Below are positions 41,739-50,697 of a DNA stretch of 64,000 nt, piece after piece. Under the pieces are notes generated by a model that ran no database searches, had not been told where the DNA came from, and was given only the letters and a program-made list of their open reading frames with translations. Position 1 is the stretch's first letter. Every line of letters starts with the position of its first letter. The translations under genes were made by a program, and so were the position numbers. The stretch is from positions 9,769,001 to 9,833,000 of the forward strand of contig NZ_CP160403.1 in assembly GCF_040782645.1 (NCBI RefSeq), read 5' to 3'. The DNA is from Streptomyces sp. HUAS ZL42. GTDB taxonomy: Bacteria > Actinomycetota > Actinomycetes > Streptomycetales > Streptomycetaceae.

Positions 41739-42570
41739 CGCACGGCCTCCTCGGCGTCACCGCGGTCCTGGTCGTCGTGGACGTCGCCGGGCGTCTGGGT
41801 GGGGACGGTGGCGGCGAACAGACCCTCGGGGCCGTGCAGAAAGGCCGCGGCTCCGCCGTCGCCGGTCTCGGGTTCCGGATCGATCTCGGTGCCGGCGACC
41901 AGGATTCCCTTGACGGTGCGGTAGGACGGGTCGCCGACCGTGATCGCCTTTCTGCAGGCGGCTTCCAGACGGGCGTCGCCGTACTTCTTGCGCAGTCCGA
42001 GTACTCCCTGGGCCGCGCGGAGCCGGTAGAGAGCGTTGTCTTCCAGCAGCTGGTCGATCACCTCCCGGCAGGCGTCGCCGACCTGCGAGGCTTGGCCGCG
42101 GCACCAGATCGGCGTTCTCATCTGGAAGGCGATCTTCTCGGGCGGGTAGTCGTTCCTGTCGGTGCGCTTGCCCTGCTCCAGGGCGGCGTGGGTCTTGACC
42201 AGCGTGCCCTCGTGGAAGATCTGGACCATGGTGGCGGTGGAGCGGACATCGACCCGGCGGCCGATGAGTTTCCAGGGCACCGAGTAGAGCGTGCGGCCGA
42301 CCTTGACGTGAATGTCCGGCCCCACCACGGCAGTTGACCATCTCGCCAGCACGAACGGCGTCTCGGGCAGCGGCAGGAGGGCCTCGGCCTCCACCGCCTC
42401 GAACACCGACAACGGCTTCGCGCCGCCCAGCGGCCGGCACTGCCGCTGGCCCGCGACATTCGTCGCCCAGAGCAGGGCTTCGGCCTGCATGTGCTCGAGC
42501 GAGGTGAACTGGCGCCCGCTCCAGAACGAGTCGAGGACATAAGGGCATGGGCCGCTCCACTCTGGGCTTG
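41735..42570 (-). pseudogene. istA: 3' half of istA (IS21 transposase)
   Basis: C-terminal part of IstA: W-A-T-N-V-A-G-Q-R, V-K-V-G-R-T-L-Y-S-V-P, and Y-P-P-E-K-I-A-F-Q-M-R-T-P, ending next to istB (the two genes overlap by 4 bp). Near 42540 an extra T shifts the frame: R-P-M-P then Y-V-L-D-S-F-W-S-G-R-Q-F in another phase. Its 5' partner is at 45931-46713; a recombinase element has entered between the codons for K-P-K-D-K and P-R-V-E-R-P. Confidence 0.8.
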
Positions 42571-42616
42571 GACAGCGCCGTCAAATGCTTCTGATCCGCA
42601 TGGTGCGGAGCGAGTT

Positions 42617-42877
42617 GTGCGGGTGACGCACCCGTTCCATCCGTGGCACGGCCGGTCGTACGAGTTCGTCGTCCGGCGCAAGAACTGGGGCGAGGACCGC
42701 GTCTACTTCCGCGACGAGGCGGGAGAGGTGGCGTCGGTGCCGACGCCGTGGACCGATGCGGGCGGCGATGACCCCTTCGTCGTCCTCGCCGCGGGTCGCA
42801 GCCCGTTTCGCACCGAGGACCTGCTGGCCCTGGCCGGTCTGATCGAGCACCTGGACGGTCGCGGCGGCAGCGCCTAG
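42617..42877 (+). CDS. DUF5372-family protein of the recombinase element
   Basis: An 86-residue protein from the GTG at 42617 (GGAG six bases upstream). It reads R-V-T-H-P-F-H-P-W-H-G-R-S-Y-E-F-V-V-R-R, then D-R-V-Y-F-R-D-E and a C-terminal helix. This matches the DUF5372 pattern found beside serine recombinases. It has a strand-rich OB-like or SH3-like look. Role unknown; it is the first gene of the element. Confidence 0.7.
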   Translation: MRVTHPFHPWHGRSYEFVVRRKNWGEDRVYFRDEAGEVASVPTPWTDAGGDDPFVVLAAGRSPFRTEDLLALAGLIEHLDGRGGSA

Positions 42878-42888
42878 GAGATGACGCC

Positions 42889-43066
42889 GTGACCGCCTTG
42901 GGGATCACGCCGCAGGCGTGGGGGCGTATCGGGCGCGCGATGATCGAGACAGCGCACGCCATGCCAACTGGCCTGCACAGTTCCCTGATCCACTGCCTCC
43001 GTGCGCTCTTGGCCGTGGTCAGCAGCGACGTAATTCTTGAGGCAGCGATCGGATGTGGGAGGCGGC
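42889..43066 (+). CDS. Possible small gene between DUF5372 and the HTH gene
   Basis: A GTG at 42889, 12 bases after the DUF5372 stop, opens V-T-A-L-G-I-T-P-Q-A-W-G-R-I-G-R-A-M-I-E-T-A and runs through L-I-H-C-L-R-A-L-L. The frame stays open into the HTH gene and beyond only because of GC bias, so the true end is unclear; the coordinates given stop where the HTH gene begins. Short helical product, no known family. Confidence 0.35.
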
Positions 43067-43558
43067 ATGGCCGGCACGGTGACGAGCGATCCGAAAGAAG
43101 AGGCACTGCGGGCGACGCGGACGCTGAACCCACGACCGGAGGCCGTGGTCGACGCGGTGTTCACCGCCTCCGAGTTCTGCGATCCGCGGGATCTGGTGCA
43201 GGTGAAGTACGAGATGGTGCGCCGGGTGCGTGTGGACAAGGTGCCCGCGGCCCGGGCGGCGCGGGAGTTCGGGTTCTCCCGGCAGGTCTACTACGACGCC
43301 GTGGCCGCGCTGGACGCGGGCGGTCCGGCCGCGCTGGTGCCGGGCAAGCCCGGGCCGAAGGGGCCGCGCAAGCTCACCGACGCGGTCATGGAGTACGTCG
43401 AGACGCGGCTGGCCGCCGAGCCGTCCCTGCGCTCCAGGGATCTGGCCGGCGCGGTTGCCGAGAAGTACGCCCTGAGTGTCCATCCGCGCTCGATCGAACG
43501 GGCACTGGCCCGCCGCGAGGCCGCACGCACCCAGGAGTTGCCCAAAAGCCGCAGCTGA
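43067..43558 (+). CDS. Helix-turn-helix helper protein of the recombinase element
   Basis: A 163-residue protein from the ATG at 43067 (GGGAGGCGGC upstream). The core is a transposase-like HTH: A-A-R-E-F-G-F-S-R-Q-V-Y-Y-D-A-V near residue 63, then G-P-K-G-P-R-K-L and a second helical part ending R-S-I-E-R-A-L-A-R-R-E-A. Such proteins accompany DUF5372 and the large serine recombinase in this type of element and probably bind its DNA ends. Intact. Confidence 0.75.
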   Translation: MAGTVTSDPKEEALRATRTLNPRPEAVVDAVFTASEFCDPRDLVQVKYEMVRRVRVDKVPAARAAREFGFSRQVYYDAVAALDAGGPAALVPGKPGPKGPRKLTDAVMEYVETRLAAEPSLRSRDLAGAVAEKYALSVHPRSIERALARREAARTQELPKSRS

Positions 43559-43574
43559 CAGCCCTGCGCGGGCG

Positions 43575-43919
43575 GTGGCGGCCCGTTATGAGGAACTTCG
43601 GACAGCGATCGCCGGTGGCACGGGCGAGGGCTGGCGGCTGGGCCGGGGTGTGCTCGCCGCCAAGGGCATGGCCGCCTGGGCCACGGCCTGGCGTCCCTGC
43701 CCGAGCCGGCAGCCCGACAGGCCCCCGGGCATCGGCCGCCCGGCCTGCCCAGTGACAGCGACGAACTCGTACGGGTCCTGGCCGCGATGGCCATGGCCCA
43801 CATTCACCCGCCCGATAAACCTGCGGGCCGAAAACCCCACGATGCCAAGGGAGTTGACGTCACCCATGGACGCGACCGCGGCGGCGGGCAAGGTGACCCG
43901 CGAGCATCTGCTGCGTGAC
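43575..43919 (+). pseudogene. Small helper gene, frameshifted
   Basis: From the GTG at 43575 the reading A-A-R-Y-E-E-L-R-T-A-I-A, then G-V-L-A-A-K-G-M-A-A-W-A-T-A-W-R is coherent. At about 43695 it shifts to S-L-P-E-P-A-A-R-Q-A-P and D-E-L-V-R-V-L-A-A-M-A-M-A, then stops near 43919. Similar small proteins sit directly before the recombinase in related elements. Broken here by one base. Confidence 0.45.
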
Positions 43920-45906
43920 GCCTACCTCTATATCCGCCAGTCCACCCTCAAACAGGTCATCAACAACACCGAGTCGGCCACCCGACAGTACGCCCTGCGC
44001 AGCCGCGCGGTCGCACTGGGCTGGGACCACTCCCAGATCATCGTCATCGACACCGACCAGGGCCAGTCCGGTGCCTCCACCGAGGGCCGCGACGGCTTCC
44101 AGCGGCTGGTCGCCGAGGTCGGCATGGGATACGCCGGGATCGTCCTCGGGCTCGAGGTGTCCCGGCTGGCCCGAATAAACACCGACTGGCACCGGCTCCT
44201 CGAGATCTGCGCGTTGACCGGCACCCTGATCCTGGACGAGGACGGTCTCTATGATCCCGGCAACTTCAACGACAGGTTGCTCCTCGGCCTCAAAGGCACC
44301 ATGTCAGAGGCAGAGTTGCACCTGCTCAAGGCCCGTCTGCGGGGCGGATCGCTGTCCAAGGCGAGACGCGGGGAGCTGGTCCAGCCGCTGCCCGTCGGCC
44401 TCATCTACGACCACGCCGACCGCGTGATTCTTGACCCGGACGCCCAGGTCCAGCAGGCCATCCGGCATCTGCTGACCACCTTCGCCGCCACCGGCTCCGC
44501 CTACGCCGTCGTCAAGGCATTCGCCGACGCGGGCCTGAAGTTCCCCCGCCGGATCCGCACCGGCCCCAACAAGGGCGAGCTGACCTGGGGCATCCTGCAG
44601 CACCACCGAGTCCTGCAGATCCTGCACAACCCGCGCTATGCCGGAGCATTCTTCTACGGACGGCGCCGCGAACGCCGCGGCCCCGGCGGCAAGACCACCA
44701 GCCTGGACCGTGCTGATCACCGACGCCCACCCCGGATATCTGACCTGGGCCGAGTTCGAGGCCAACCAGACCCGGCTCGCCGAACTCGCCGCCGCCCACG
44801 GCACCGATCGCAAAGCCTCCCCACCCCGCGAAGGCACCGCGCTGCTGCAGGGTGTGGTCTCCTGCGGCAAGTGCGGCCGCCGGATGACCGTGCGCTGCCG
44901 GCGCCAAAAGCCCGTCTATCTCTGCCAGTTCGAGGGTATCCGCAACGCCGTCCCCGTCTGCCAGACCATGGTCGGTGACCAGATCGACGCGGCCGTCGGC
45001 GAACTGCTGCTGGCCACCCTGACCCCGCTCAGCCTCGAGGTCGCCCTGCGAGTCAGCGACGAGTTGGCCGCCCGCGCCGAGGAGGCCGACCGGCTCCGCG
45101 CCGCCGGCGTCGAACGCGCCCGTTACCGAGTCGACCTCGCCAGGCGCCGCTATCTGGCCGTCGACCCCGCCAACCGGCTGGTCGCCGACACCCTGGAGGC
45201 CGACTGGAACGACGCCCTGCGCGAACTCGCCGAGACCACCGAGGAGTACGAGCGCGCGAAACACACCATGATCGGCCCGCTCTCGCCCGAGACCCGGGCC
45301 AGGATCACCGCGCTGGCCGCCGACTTCCGCCGGCTCTGGAACGACCCGGCCACCCCGATGCGGGAACGCAAACGCATGATCCGTCTCCTGGTCACCGACG
45401 TCACCCTCACCAAGACCGACCACATCGCCATCGGCGTCGTCCTGCGCGGCGGCCAGAGCCACCAGCTCACCCTGCCCCGCCCGCTGACCGCCTGGGAACT
45501 GCGGCAGACCGACCCGGCCGTCATCGCCGCACTCGACGAACTCCTCGACGAGCACACCGACGCCCAGAGCGCGGCCATCCTCAACGAGCGCGGCCTGCCC
45601 AGCGGCATGGGCCAGCCGTTCACCCGCGGGATGATCATTCACCTGCGTAACGCCTACCAGCTACGCAGCCACCGCCAACGCCTGCTCGATGCCGGGATAC
45701 TGACCGTCTCCGAACTCGCCCGCCACCTCGGCGTCCACTTCCACACGATCAAGCACTGGCGACGGGACGGCATCATCACTGGCGTCCTCGCCAACGACAA
45801 GGGCGAGTACGTCTTCCACCTGCCCGGGCCCGAGTTCGTCCGCCCCGTCATCGGCCGACCTCGCCGAAGCGTCCTGGACCCCGAATACTCCGAAACGACC
45901 CGATGA
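43866..45906 (+). pseudogene. Large serine recombinase, frameshifted
   Basis: From the ATG at 43866. The N-terminal resolvase domain has the catalytic Ser in Y-L-Y-I-R-Q-S-T and the later Arg-rich core (L-E-V-S-R-L-A-R). It is followed by a recombinase domain (W-G-I-L-Q-H-H-R-V-L-Q-I-L-H-N-P-R-Y-A), a zinc ribbon (V-S-C-G-K-C-G and C-Q-F), a coiled coil, and a C-terminal HTH (S-E-L-A-R-H-L-G-V-H-F-H-T-I-K). At about 44695 one base is missing: G-G-K-T-T passes to the frame P-A-W-T-V-L-I-T-D-A-H-P-G-Y-L. About 680 codons in total. The enzyme that inserted this element is thus now dead. Confidence 0.8.
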
Positions 45907-45930
45907 GGTGCAGTGTGATGACAGAGGTTT

Positions 45931-46713
45931 GTCTTTCGGCTTCGAGGCGCGAGCCGGATCTACCAACGTCCCGTAGTAGGAGGCGAGTTCGGCGTACGAC
46001 TTGTTGATCTGCGGGTCGTAGAGGTCCGGCTTGTCCACCCCGGTCTTCAGGTTGTCCGGGACCAGGCGCCGCGGGACACCGCTGAAGAAGCGGAAGGCTT
46101 CCGCATGCGCGAGCGTCCAGGCGTGCTGGTCCATGTGGACCACCGGGCGGACGAACATGTGCCGCGAGGCGGGAAGCACCATCACGAACGCCCAAATCCG
46201 GTGCCGCTTCCCGGTAGTCGGATTGATCCACTGGCCCAGGAAGCCGTAGTCGATCTGGGCCTCCGAGCCCGGCTCGACCTCGTCCCGCAACACGGTGACT
46301 TTCGAGCGGGCCGCCTCATCGGGCAGGTTCTCGTGCACCCAGCGGCGGAACGTCGACAAGGACACCTTCAACTTGCCCTCGTCCCGCAGCCGTTGATGGA
46401 TCGTGGTAACCGTCGTGGTCTCCAGCAGCGACTTGACATGGTCGCGGTGTGGTTCGATCTCTGCCCACCGGACCTGGTTCAGCTTCCGGCTGGCCAGCTC
46501 CGGGAACCAGCCCTTGAGCAGCTTGGCCCAGTCCGTCTCGCTCATGGGCGGCCCGCCGGGGGTGATCCCAGCTGCCTCCGCCGGCGCCAGGTACTTCCTG
46601 ACCGTCTTGCGGTCCACCCCAAGCGAGGCGGACACCTGGCTCTTCGAGCGGCCCGCGTACCAGTGCACGTAGATCTCGACGATGTCGACCACGGTGAACG
46701 TTCTCCTTGCCAT
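45931..46713 (-). pseudogene. istA: 5' half of istA (IS21 transposase)
   Basis: From the ATG at 46713: M-A-R-R-T-F-T-V-V-D-I-V-E-I-Y, an HTH (S-L-G-V-D-R-K-T-V-R-K-Y), and the start of the rve integrase core (G-S-E-A-Q-I-D-Y-G containing the first catalytic Asp, then F-F-S-G-V-P-R-R-L-V-P-D-N with the second). The reading ends at K-P-K-D-K, where the recombinase element begins. The catalytic Glu part is on the other side (41735-42570). Confidence 0.85.
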
Positions 46714-46939
46714 CCGGTGTGTCCGTCGACCTCTCGGTTCGCAGGTCGAGGGACCGCGACGTCTCCGAGAGGGTCAGGACCCTCAACCCGGCACCGGCAT
46801 GCCCATGGGGAACCCGACGGATACGCAAGGAAGATCCAACAGCTACTCAAACCACCCGAAACAGGGAACATCGGGCCAGTTCGAGGGCGGTCACGAGCAC
46901 CATCAAGGGTCAGCGTCCCCTTGGGGAATCGTGGCTGGG

Positions 46940-46996
46940 TGGGGAATTACGTGACGCTGATCATGCAGATCGTGGGGAATTGTTTGACCGCTGACA
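46940..46996. repeat. IS21 right terminal repeats
   Basis: TGGGGAATTACGTGA at 46940-46954 (exact inverse of the left 15-mer) and TGGGGAATTGTTTGA at 46973-46987, followed by the tip CCGCTGACA ending at 46996. The 217 bases beyond contain a minus-strand coding-like stretch (S-R-F-P-P-A-I-G-S-E-F-N) that I cannot assign. Confidence 0.8.
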
Positions 46997-47213
46997 CCTG
47001 ACGGCGCAACCAGTACACCCTCAGTCTCGACCAGCCGCTGCGGCATCCGGCGGAAGCCGGCCTCGTGCTCCGTGCCCTCGTTGAATTCGCTGCCGATCGC
47101 AGGGGGAAATCGGCTCAGCCGCAGCATTCCGCCTGGTTGCGGCTTCGAGGTGTTCCATGTCGCCGGTCGCGTGATCACCGCCGGCGCTTTAGACCAGGTA
47201 GTAGCACTTTGTC

Positions 47214-48320
47214 ATGAATATGGGCATGAGATGGTCCGCACCCGGATACCCGGGCGAAATGGTACGGACGTTGAAACGGCATGGAAGGCACGGCGGTCAC
47301 GATGCGACCGGCCAGAAGGCCGAGACCGCGCGCGCACCTGAGGCCGGGCCGGATGAGCAGGTGGAGCAGCAGGCGCCGGACACTCCGACGGACCTGCCCA
47401 AGCGCTCCTGGGGTGCGGTACTGAAAGGCACCTTGAAGGAATTCAAGAAGGACGAGCTGACCGACCGGGCCGCGGCGCTGACCTACTACAGCATCCTGGC
47501 GCTGTTCCCGGCACTGCTCGCGCTGATCTCGCTGCTCGGTGTCGTCGGACAATCGGCGTCGCAGCAGGTGCTGGACAACATCCAGAACCTGACCCCGGGC
47601 GCTGCGCGGGATGTCCTGCGCAACGCGGTGCAGCAGATGCAGGGCAACGCCGGGATCGGCTCCGTCATGGCAATCGTGGGCCTGCTGCTCGCGGTGTGGT
47701 CGGCCTCCGGCTACGTCGCCGCGTTTATTAGGACTGCCAATGCGGTCTACGACCTCCCGGAGGGCCGCCCGGTGTGGAAGGTGCTGCCGGTCCGCGTCGG
47801 CGTGACGGTGGTCCTGATGGTCCTGGCCGTGGTCAGTGCAGTGATCGTCGTGTTCACCGGCGGCCTGGCGCGGCAGATCGGCAACGCGCTGGGAGTGGGC
47901 GACACGGCGCTGACGGTGTGGTCGATCGCGAAGTGGCCGGTGCTGGTGGTCCTGGTCACGACCATGATCGCGATCCTGTACTGGGCGACACCGAACGCGC
48001 GGGTCCGCGGCTTCCGCTGGATCACGCCGGGCAGCTTCCTGGCACTGCTGATCTGGATGATCGCCTCGGCCGGGTTCGCGGTGTACGTGGCGAATTTCGC
48101 CTCCTACAACAAGACCTACGGCACCTTCGCCGGCGTGATCATCTTCCTGGTGTGGTTGTGGATCACGAATCTGGCGATTCTGCTGGGTCTGGAGTGCGAC
48201 GCGGAGCTGGCCCGCCAGCGTGCCGTGGCGGGCGGGCACCCGGCGCAGGAGGAGCCGTACGTACAGCCGCGCGACACCCGGAAGTGGGACGAGGAGGACC
48301 GCCGCCGTCTTGAATCCTGA
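47214..48320 (+). CDS. YihY/virulence factor BrkB family membrane protein
   Basis: A 368-residue inner-membrane protein of the YihY (once misnamed RNase BN) family. After a ~60-residue charged N-terminus comes the family core: E-F-K-K-D-E-L-T-D-R-A-A-A-L-T-Y-Y-S-I-L-A-L-F-P, six TM spans, and the signature Y-G-T-F-A-G-V-I-I-F-L-V-W-L-W-I-T-N. The start at 47214 is the longest; an ATG at 47259 is equally plausible. The basic/acidic C-terminus is cytoplasmic. Function is not established in the family. It heads a small envelope cluster with PAP2 and holin-like genes. Confidence 0.9.
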   Translation: MNMGMRWSAPGYPGEMVRTLKRHGRHGGHDATGQKAETARAPEAGPDEQVEQQAPDTPTDLPKRSWGAVLKGTLKEFKKDELTDRAAALTYYSILALFPALLALISLLGVVGQSASQQVLDNIQNLTPGAARDVLRNAVQQMQGNAGIGSVMAIVGLLLAVWSASGYVAAFIRTANAVYDLPEGRPVWKVLPVRVGVTVVLMVLAVVSAVIVVFTGGLARQIGNALGVGDTALTVWSIAKWPVLVVLVTTMIAILYWATPNARVRGFRWITPGSFLALLIWMIASAGFAVYVANFASYNKTYGTFAGVIIFLVWLWITNLAILLGLECDAELARQRAVAGGHPAQEEPYVQPRDTRKWDEEDRRRLES

Positions 48321-48440
48321 AGCGGTGGGGCACCGCCACGGACGTCGTCCAAGACCCTCCGGCGCTCTCCGGGGTCGCGGCGGCGCGGAATCGATCACGG
48401 CACCGGTGTGACCAGGTCGTGGACGGGAAGTCGGCTGGTC

Positions 48441-48989
48441 ATGGGAACGATGGCCGATCTGCACGACGGGGACCGCTGGCTGGCCAGACGGGCCATCGGG
48501 TGGGGGCCGCCCTGGGTGCGGCGGGTCGCGCCCGCCGTACAAGAGGCGGCCGAGCACACCAAACTGTGGTGCGCGACGGCCGCAGCGATGGCCGCCGTCG
48601 GAGGGTGGCGCGGCCGCACGGCCGCCGCCGCGGGAGTAACGGCCATGGCGACGGCCCAGGTGCTGTCCAACGCGGTCGCCAAGCAGCTGTACCGGCGACG
48701 TCGCCCACCACAGGAGTGGGTGCCGCCGGAGGAACTCCAGGACCGCCCGGACAGCTCCTCCTTCCCCTCCGGACACACCGCCGCAGCCTTCGCCTTCGCC
48801 GGAGCCGTCGCACCGGTGTGGCCGGCCGCCGGTGCCGCCTGTGGGACGGCGGCGGTGACGGTGGCCGCTCAGCGGGTGCACAGCGGGGCGCACTACCCCT
48901 CCGATGTGGCCGCCGGCGGCGTGATCGGGCTGGCCGCGGCCGCCCTGGTGCGAGGCGCACCGCATCTGCCGTGGCGACAGGTGCTCTGA
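48441..48989 (+). CDS. PAP2-superfamily lipid phosphatase
   Basis: A 182-residue membrane protein from the ATG at 48441 (ATG 48450 and GTG 48408 are alternatives). All three PAP2 phosphatase motifs are present: K-Q-L-Y-R-R-R-R-P, P-S-G-H-T-A-A, and R-V-H-S-G-A-H-Y-P-S-D-V, with TM helices between. It would dephosphorylate lipid phosphates such as undecaprenyl pyrophosphate or phosphatidate. It follows the YihY gene by about 120 bases. Confidence 0.9.
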   Translation: MGTMADLHDGDRWLARRAIGWGPPWVRRVAPAVQEAAEHTKLWCATAAAMAAVGGWRGRTAAAAGVTAMATAQVLSNAVAKQLYRRRRPPQEWVPPEELQDRPDSSSFPSGHTAAAFAFAGAVAPVWPAAGAACGTAAVTVAAQRVHSGAHYPSDVAAGGVIGLAAAALVRGAPHLPWRQVL

Positions 48990-49116
48990 CGGGCGGTGAT
49001 GCCCTGAAGCAGGGGTACCCGGACAGCCGACCGGATCAACGGGTAGGCCCGGCTTGTGCCAGTACCAACGCCCACGGGCCTGCCACAAAACGCCGACGAA
49101 GGACAGGTGAGCACCG

Positions 49117-49536
49117 ATGACAGCACAGGGCTCCCACCAAACCCGCAGCCCAGCGGAGGAACCCGTGGGCGACCTGGTCCAGCGTGCCTCGCAGCAGTTG
49201 TCACAGCTGGTCCGCGACGAGATGCGCCTGGCCCAGGCGGAGATGGCCCAGAAGGGCAAGCGGTTCGGCAAGGGCGGTGGCCTGTTCGGCGGGGCTGGCC
49301 TGATGGGGGTGCTCACCCTGCAGGCCCTGGTAGCCACGGTGATTGCCGCGCTGTCGCTCGTTATGGACGTATGGGTGGCGGCACTGATTGTCACCGGTGT
49401 GCTGGCCGCCATCACGGCGCTGATGGCGGCTCTGGGAAAGCAGCAGGTCAGCAAGGCATCCCCGGCGAAGCCGGAGCAGACGATGGACAGCGTCAAGGCC
49501 GATGTGGCCGAGGTAAGGGAAAGGGCACAGCGATGA
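49117..49536 (+). CDS. Phage-holin-superfamily (DUF1469-like) protein
   Basis: A 139-residue protein: an N-terminal cytosolic helix (L-V-Q-R-A-S-Q-Q-L-S-Q-L-V-R-D-E-M-R-L-A-Q-A-E), two TM helices (A-G-L-M-G-V-L-T-L-Q-A-L, then V-W-V-A-A-L-I-V-T-G-V-L-A-A), and a charged tail. This is the actinobacterial holin-like (Phage_holin_3_6) family, which is chromosomal and not phage in this setting. It overlaps the next gene by ATGA, forming the conserved trio with DUF3618 and DUF4235. Confidence 0.85.
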   Translation: MTAQGSHQTRSPAEEPVGDLVQRASQQLSQLVRDEMRLAQAEMAQKGKRFGKGGGLFGGAGLMGVLTLQALVATVIAALSLVMDVWVAALIVTGVLAAITALMAALGKQQVSKASPAKPEQTMDSVKADVAEVRERAQR

Positions 49537-50003
49537 CCCCGGACAAGCCGCACACGGGAGACGAGACAGCACCTTCCCCGGAGGAACTGCGCGCGCAGGT
49601 CGAGGCGATCCGTGAGGATCTCGGCGAGACCGTCGAGGCGCTCGCGGCGAAAGCGGATGTGAAGACCCGTGCCCAGGAAAAGACAGCGGCCGTCAGGCAG
49701 CAGGTTGCGGAGAAGACTACGCACGTCAGGGACCAGCTGCGGGAGAAGGCGACACACGCGGCCCACGTGGTGCAGGACAAGACCCCCGAGCCGGTGCGGA
49801 CCAAGGCCGCCGCGGCAAGCGGGCAGGTCCGCGACAAGGCCGGGCACGTCGGTCAGCTCGCCCGCCAGAAGGCTCCCGAGCCGATGAGGGAGAAGGCCGA
49901 TCACGGCGTGCAGCTGGCGCGGGCCAACCGCACCCCGCTGCTTGCCGCGGCTGGTGCGCTCATCGCCCTGCTGCTGGTACGCCGTGCCAGGAGGCGCCGA
50001 TGA
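49533..50003 (+). CDS. DUF3618-containing protein
   Basis: A 156-residue protein. The N-terminal DUF3618 core is P-E-E-L-R-A-Q-V-E-A-I-R-E-D-L-G-E-T-V-E-A-L. It is followed by repeated amphipathic segments (R-x-K-x-x-x-x-x-x-Q-V-x-x-K), and one C-terminal TM helix (L-L-A-A-A-G-A-L-I-A-L-L-L-V). It starts on the ATG overlapping the holin-like stop and ends overlapping the DUF4235 start. A membrane-anchored rod-like protein; function unknown. Confidence 0.85.
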   Translation: MTPDKPHTGDETAPSPEELRAQVEAIREDLGETVEALAAKADVKTRAQEKTAAVRQQVAEKTTHVRDQLREKATHAAHVVQDKTPEPVRTKAAAASGQVRDKAGHVGQLARQKAPEPMREKADHGVQLARANRTPLLAAAGALIALLLVRRARRRR

Positions 50004-50266
50004 GAGCCTCGAAGATCGCCTACAAGCCGGTCGGCCTGGCGCTCGGCGCCCTCAGCGGTGTGCTGGCCGGCGCGGTGTTCAAACAGGTCTGGAAGCGGCT
50101 TGGCCATGAAGAAGATGCCCCCGATGCCACCGACGAGGAGCGCACCTGGAGCGAGGTCCTGGCGGCGGCCGTCCTGCAGGGGGCAATCTTCGCTGGTGTC
50201 AAAGCCGCCGTCGACCGCGGCGGCGCCGCCACCACCCGCCGCCTGACCGGCACGTGGCCCGGCTGA
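50000..50266 (+). CDS. DUF4235 membrane protein
   Basis: An 88-residue protein with the DUF4235 pattern: K-P-V-G-L-A-L-G-A-L-S-G-V-L-A-G as the first TM helix, F-K-Q-V-W-K, then W-S-E-V-L-A-A-A-V-L-Q-G-A-I-F-A-G-V as the second and R-G-G-A-A-T-T-R-R. It overlaps the preceding gene (ATGA) and closes the holin-DUF3618-DUF4235 trio common in Streptomyces envelope-stress loci. Confidence 0.9.
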   Translation: MRASKIAYKPVGLALGALSGVLAGAVFKQVWKRLGHEEDAPDATDEERTWSEVLAAAVLQGAIFAGVKAAVDRGGAATTRRLTGTWPG

Positions 50267-50697
50267 CCCGTACCATCGACGCCCGTCGCACGTTCTACCC
50301 GGCGGGCGCCGATGGGCGGTTGTGCCGTCGCATGCCCAGACGCCGGACGCCAGTGCCGAGTGGGTGCCTCGGGAAGCCGCTCAGCACGTGAGTCGGCAAC
50401 GGGACCGGCTCCAGCCCCTCTACCACCACCCCGACGACCAGCCCCGCAGCCACTAGACGGCCATCGACTGTCAGCGCTGCGTGGTCGCTCACTTCTCGCC
50501 CTCTACCCGCGGCCCGGATACTCGGTGGAGCCCTGGCTCGATGACATCCGCGCGGCCTTGGACGCCACTCTTGCCGCACGCCGCCGGTACAAGGCACTGG
50601 CCTGCCCGGGAGCGTGTCTGCGAACGTTCGACTGGTGTGCTGTGGTTGCACGGCCGGGCGCGGCGCCTGCTGCTTGGCTGCAGGGCGCCACGCGCGG
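50267..50697. other. Gap with weak coding traces
   Basis: There are 431 bases with no clear gene. A plus-strand stretch near 50495-50660 reads L-A-L-Y-P-R-P-G-Y-S-V-E-P-W-L-D-D-I, which could be a fragment, but I can assign neither family nor ends. The region separates the envelope trio from the convergent kinase gene. Confidence 0.35.

Larger units (their letters stand above)
42571..45931 (+). mobile_element. Serine-recombinase element nested in istA
   Basis: About 3.36 kb inserted into istA with TTG shared at both junctions (42568-42570 and 45929-45931). Joining the flanks restores the istA reading S-K-P-K-D-K-P-R-V-E-R-P. It carries, left to right, a DUF5372 gene, a possible small gene, an HTH gene, a frameshifted helper gene and a large serine recombinase. 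No long terminal inverted repeats are seen, as expected for serine-recombinase elements. The gene set resembles the y4bA-y4bD-type group of rhizobia. Confidence 0.75.
40372..46996. mobile_element. IS21-family element carrying a cargo gene, interrupted by a second element
   Basis: The ends are TGTCGACGA followed by the 15-mer TCACGTAATTCCCCA (40381-40395), repeated at 40405-40419. On the right, read inward on the minus strand, TGTCAGCGG is followed by a close copy (46973-46987) and the identical 15-mer (46940-46954). Multiple terminal repeats at equal distance from the tips are typical of IS21. Inside lie a cargo gene (40455), istB (broken) and istA (broken twice), plus a 3.36-kb inserted recombinase element (42571-45931). 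No clear target duplication is visible. Confidence 0.85.

Noticed and set aside
46997..47213. Coding-like minus-strand stretch after the IS21 element
   Set aside because: It reads like protein for about 40 codons but I could not assign a family, a start or an end, so it is not called as a gene.
47175..49904. Minus-strand frame of 909 codons across the envelope cluster
   Set aside because: Shadow of YihY, PAP2, holin-like and DUF3618 genes, all of which have intact motifs on the plus strand.
49117..50266. Prophage signal from the holin-like gene
   Set aside because: The holin-superfamily/DUF3618/DUF4235 trio is a common chromosomal cluster in Streptomyces, and no other phage gene is nearby.
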